A stretch of 64,000 nucleotides of DNA, taken from assembly GCF_044003965.1 (NCBI RefSeq), contig NZ_JBAWKC010000004.1, forward strand, positions 1-64,000, written 5' to 3'. The notes beneath the pieces are model-generated. The model made no database searches. It saw only the letters and a program-made list of their open reading frames with translations, and was not told the origin of the DNA. This stretch comes from Yeosuana aquiaggeris. GTDB lineage: Bacteria; Bacteroidota; Bacteroidia; Flavobacteriales; Flavobacteriaceae. This document shows, piece after piece, positions 63,001 through 64,000 of the stretch. The position numbers and the translations under genes were made by a program. How positions within the stretch are numbered: the stretch's first letter is position 1; every line of letters starts with the position of its first letter.

Positions 63001-63242
63001 GCCCATTTTTCCTTTTTATAAAGTTTATATCTGAAAATATTACCTGAAAAATTGATAATAAAAAACACAAATATGGCTTCAAACCACCAGGCATTATAAA
63101 TTAATGTTCTGGTATAAGGTGTTGGTGATGTTTTTTGTCCCGCATCTAAAAAAGTACCGGCAACCATAGCACCAGCAAAAACAAGAAATAAAACAGCTGT
63201 AAATCGAGTTGAGAAAAGAATATTGGTTAATTTTTTTAACAT
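60054..63242 (-). CDS. Fused cytochrome c biogenesis protein CcsBA (ResB-CcsA)
   Basis: 1062 residues from the ATG at 63242 (MLKKLTNILFSTR); the TTG further up is rejected. The N-terminal half is ResB/CcsB: membrane helices, then a large periplasmic domain ending near residue 440, then a helix. A His/Asp-rich loop (HSEDDGHDHSK) follows a second signal-like helix. The C-terminal half is CcsA with about eight helices and the heme-binding WWD-type motif (SWGRYWGWDPKETWAL). System II CcsBA exports heme and joins it to c-type cytochromes. No cytochrome gene is adjacent. Confidence 0.94.
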   Translation of the reverse strand: MLKKLTNILFSTRFTAVLFLVFAGAMVAGTFLDAGQKTSPTPYTRTLIYNAWWFEAIFVFFIINFSGNIFRYKLYKKEKWATFTLHLAFIFIILGAFITRYTSFEGVMAIREGATENKFLSQKTYVTAYIDGNYKIDGVAQRLPIEKEVDFSPRLKNKFSISAKYDQQPVSIELLDFIQGAEEDIIPDENGENYLKIVEAGDGGAHNHFLKEGQIMIIHNVLFSLNAATKGAVNITNNEDGIFIESPFEGEYMTMATMAQGQLVKDSIQPLHLRSRYVFGSFQMVLPKPVIKGNIGIVEKSKVINTFDEDGLLFKIETNGETKTVGVLGGKGLNNGFKKVEIGGLDIYLQFGAKVLELPFSIKLNDFEAERYPGTERGYSSYSSKVTVLDPESGDFDYKIFMNNILEHKGYRFFQSSFDPDEKGTVLSVNHDFWGTWVTYSGYFMLFFGLMAIMFSKATRFKFLENQLNSIKDKKAKLLSVLLIVFGLNAYSQVHSEDDGHDHSKPTKVQMDSVLRANITPKEHTDKFGRLVIQDLSGRMMPVNTYASEMLRKLSKNDVYEEFNADQIFLSMQESPMLWYNIPIIYLKLKKADSIRTIIGLDKEEKFATLADFFSEKGDYKLAPYLDEAYKAQVPNAFQKEFKEADQRVNLMYGTVEGKSLRIFPVPNDPNNKWISSVEYRTKNFNIQDSLYGNFINNGFRAYLYALNEAKKSKNFTEADKLLDAFKKTQKQYGAAVMLSDKKVNTEVLYNKYDIFKKLFSWYMYAGSLLFVVLIIQIFKSRSKAIQVSVNLFKIIILLLFLLHTAGLITRWYISGHAPWSDAYESMIYVAWATMFFGLAFGRKSDLTIASTAFVTAMILMVAHWNWMDPAIANLQPVLNSYWLMVHVAVIVASYGPFTLGMILGFVALFLMIFTNKDNKDKMLLNINELTIINEMALTVGLVMLTIGNFLGGMWANESWGRYWGWDPKETWALISIIIYAFVLHMRLIPGLRGKWLFNLMAVVAFASIMMTYFGVNFYLAGLHSYASGDQIVSIKFIFGAIAFLAIVGYFAYRKYAMYFKK

Positions 63243-63328
63243 TGTAGTTGGATCTTTAATATTGCGCAAATTTAAAGTATTTTGTATTGTTAGTAATGAT
63301 AATAGTCATAAAAAAAGATGTTAAAACA

Positions 63329-63733
63329 TTAGGATTTATTATTTGAACTAGTTCTAGATTCATAAATATGAAGATAAAAAAAGGTACTCATTTTTCTGGC
63401 TCTGGTCTTGGCATTTTCTGCGTAATCACCAACAAATAAATCATCTATAGTTTGAAACCACAGATGAAGCCATGCTCCAAAATGCAATTGGCTTATCGTG
63501 TTATTAAATTTTTTATCTACTTCCACATGGGCCTTTAAAGGGTTTCCCAAATATTTTGTCTTTAAAAATAAATTAGACTCCCAAAAAGTAGTAAGACGTT
63601 CCAAATGTTCCTCCCAATCTTGGATGGTTTCATTAAAAAAAGGACCTAATAAAGCATCCCTTCGCACTTTTTCATAAAATGTGGAAACCAATAAAAATAC
63701 ATCAGCTCTCGTTTTAATATCTTTTTTTTCCAT
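63329..63733 (-). CDS. Group III truncated hemoglobin
   Basis: 134 residues from the ATG at 63733 (MEKKDIKTRADV). The 2-on-2 globin of group III is recognisable: VSTFYEKVRRDALLGPFFN, the WEEHLERLTTFWESNLF helix, YLGNPLKAHVEV with the likely proximal-side His, HFGAWLHLWFQTIDDLF and the TRARKMSTFF tail. Members bind oxygen or nitric oxide. It lies upstream of CcsBA on the same strand, 87 bp away. The pairing hints at a heme or respiratory stress role. Confidence 0.9.
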   Translation of the reverse strand: MEKKDIKTRADVFLLVSTFYEKVRRDALLGPFFNETIQDWEEHLERLTTFWESNLFLKTKYLGNPLKAHVEVDKKFNNTISQLHFGAWLHLWFQTIDDLFVGDYAENAKTRARKMSTFFYLHIYESRTSSNNKS

Positions 63734-63793
63734 ATCGATCAAAGATACATGAATAGGCTTTTATATAACGCTTTACTTACTTATTTTAGCATT

Positions 63794-64000
63794 ATGATTT
63801 CTGTAGTTATTCTCGGCGCTGGCAATGTAGCCACACATTTATTTCATGCTTTTTATAAAGCTGAAAATGTATTTGTAAATCAATGGTTTAATAGAAATTT
63901 AAAATCCATTGATTTCTACAAAAATATGGTAAATGTAACTAGTGATCTCTCTTCGCTTAAACCCGCAGATGTTTATATTATTGCCGTTAGTGATGATGCC
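63794..64000 (+). CDS. Rossmann-fold/DUF2520-type protein (3' partial)
   Basis: Only the first 69 residues are present; the frame runs off the window. The start MISVVILGAGNVATHLFHAF has the nucleotide-binding G-x-G-x-x-A loop of NADP-dependent oxidoreductases, and SLKPADVYIIAVSDDA is the next Rossmann strand. In Bacteroidota this pattern matches the Rossmann-like/DUF2520 proteins, which resemble pyrroline-5-carboxylate reductase or ketopantoate-reductase folds. It is divergent from the truncated hemoglobin gene. Confidence 0.75.
   Translation, partial: MISVVILGAGNVATHLFHAFYKAENVFVNQWFNRNLKSIDFYKNMVNVTSDLSSLKPADVYIIAVSDDA

Noticed and set aside
1..64000. CRISPR array, prophage, insertion sequence or integrative element
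   Set aside because: No regularly spaced repeats, cas genes, transposases, integrases or phage structural genes are visible; the gene content is core flavobacterial.

Overview
The window reads as chromosomal DNA of a member of the Flavobacteriaceae (phylum Bacteroidota). The supporting signs are low G+C, gliding/type IX secretion (T9SS) proteins with a CHU_C-type C-terminal domain, a PorP/SprF protein, a CAL67264-family membrane protein, bacillithiol (BshB1) and menaquinone genes, a fused CcsBA cytochrome c assembly protein, and Bacteroidota-type promoters (TTTG, about 19-20 nt, TAnnTTTG). I do not name a genus. Most of the window is core housekeeping sequence. There is no prophage, transposase, integron or CRISPR array.

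Layout. 1-6290: a surface-protein export module made of the 3' end of a repeat adhesin, a PorP/SprF partner and two tandem PorE-like OmpA proteins. 6440-10388: a Crp/Fnr-type regulator, then pta-ackA for acetyl-CoA/acetate exchange. 10595-14963: histidine degradation (hutI, hutG), a coiled-coil membrane protein, a GNAT enzyme and NudK. 15112-19193: a small membrane protein, EttA with CAL67264, and a redox-stress operon (FMN reductase, MarR, pirin). 19333-28288: an acyl-CoA carboxylase subunit and the late menaquinone genes menE, menC, menA and menB, split by an opposite-strand sterol desaturase/SDR pair. 28637-35674: uracil-DNA glycosylase, an S9 peptidase, HolA, an orphan HsdR-N-like nuclease domain with a glycosyltransferase, an OmpA lipoprotein and a tRNA-modification enzyme. 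35686-43806: UvrD/PcrA helicase, patatin, M1 aminopeptidase and RecG. 43849-49747: an outer-membrane beta-barrel, an NTF2-like lipoprotein, an SPFH/DUF4177/ribbon-helix-helix operon, a phospholipase-D lipoprotein and a TlpA thioredoxin. 49871-55303: pheT, tRNA-His, bshB1 and pckA. 55498-59594: four lipoproteins followed by an overlapping LytS histidine kinase and LytTR response regulator. 59645-64000: CcsBA with two tiny membrane proteins, a truncated hemoglobin and the start of a DUF2520-type protein.

The most interesting unexplained structure is in the 55.4-59.6 kb cluster. The first and fourth lipoprotein genes each carry a direct repeat with an exact 21-bp period (GTTTGAC/GTTTGTC at 55410; AGGGTTTGAC twice at 57075). 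That is the geometry of LytTR binding sites, and a LytTR regulator is encoded at the end of the cluster, translationally coupled through the kinase to the fourth lipoprotein. This suggests an envelope-sensing circuit in which the lipoproteins are both sensors or accessories and targets. Other signals are a perfect 24-bp inverted repeat between pta and hutI, two CRP-spaced palindromes upstream of pckA, a repeated ATGATAT element in front of the SPFH/RHH operon, and a TTTCC/GGAAA operator candidate over the promoter of the MarR operon.

Function calls rest on motif reading of the translated sequence and on recall of families. No database search was run.
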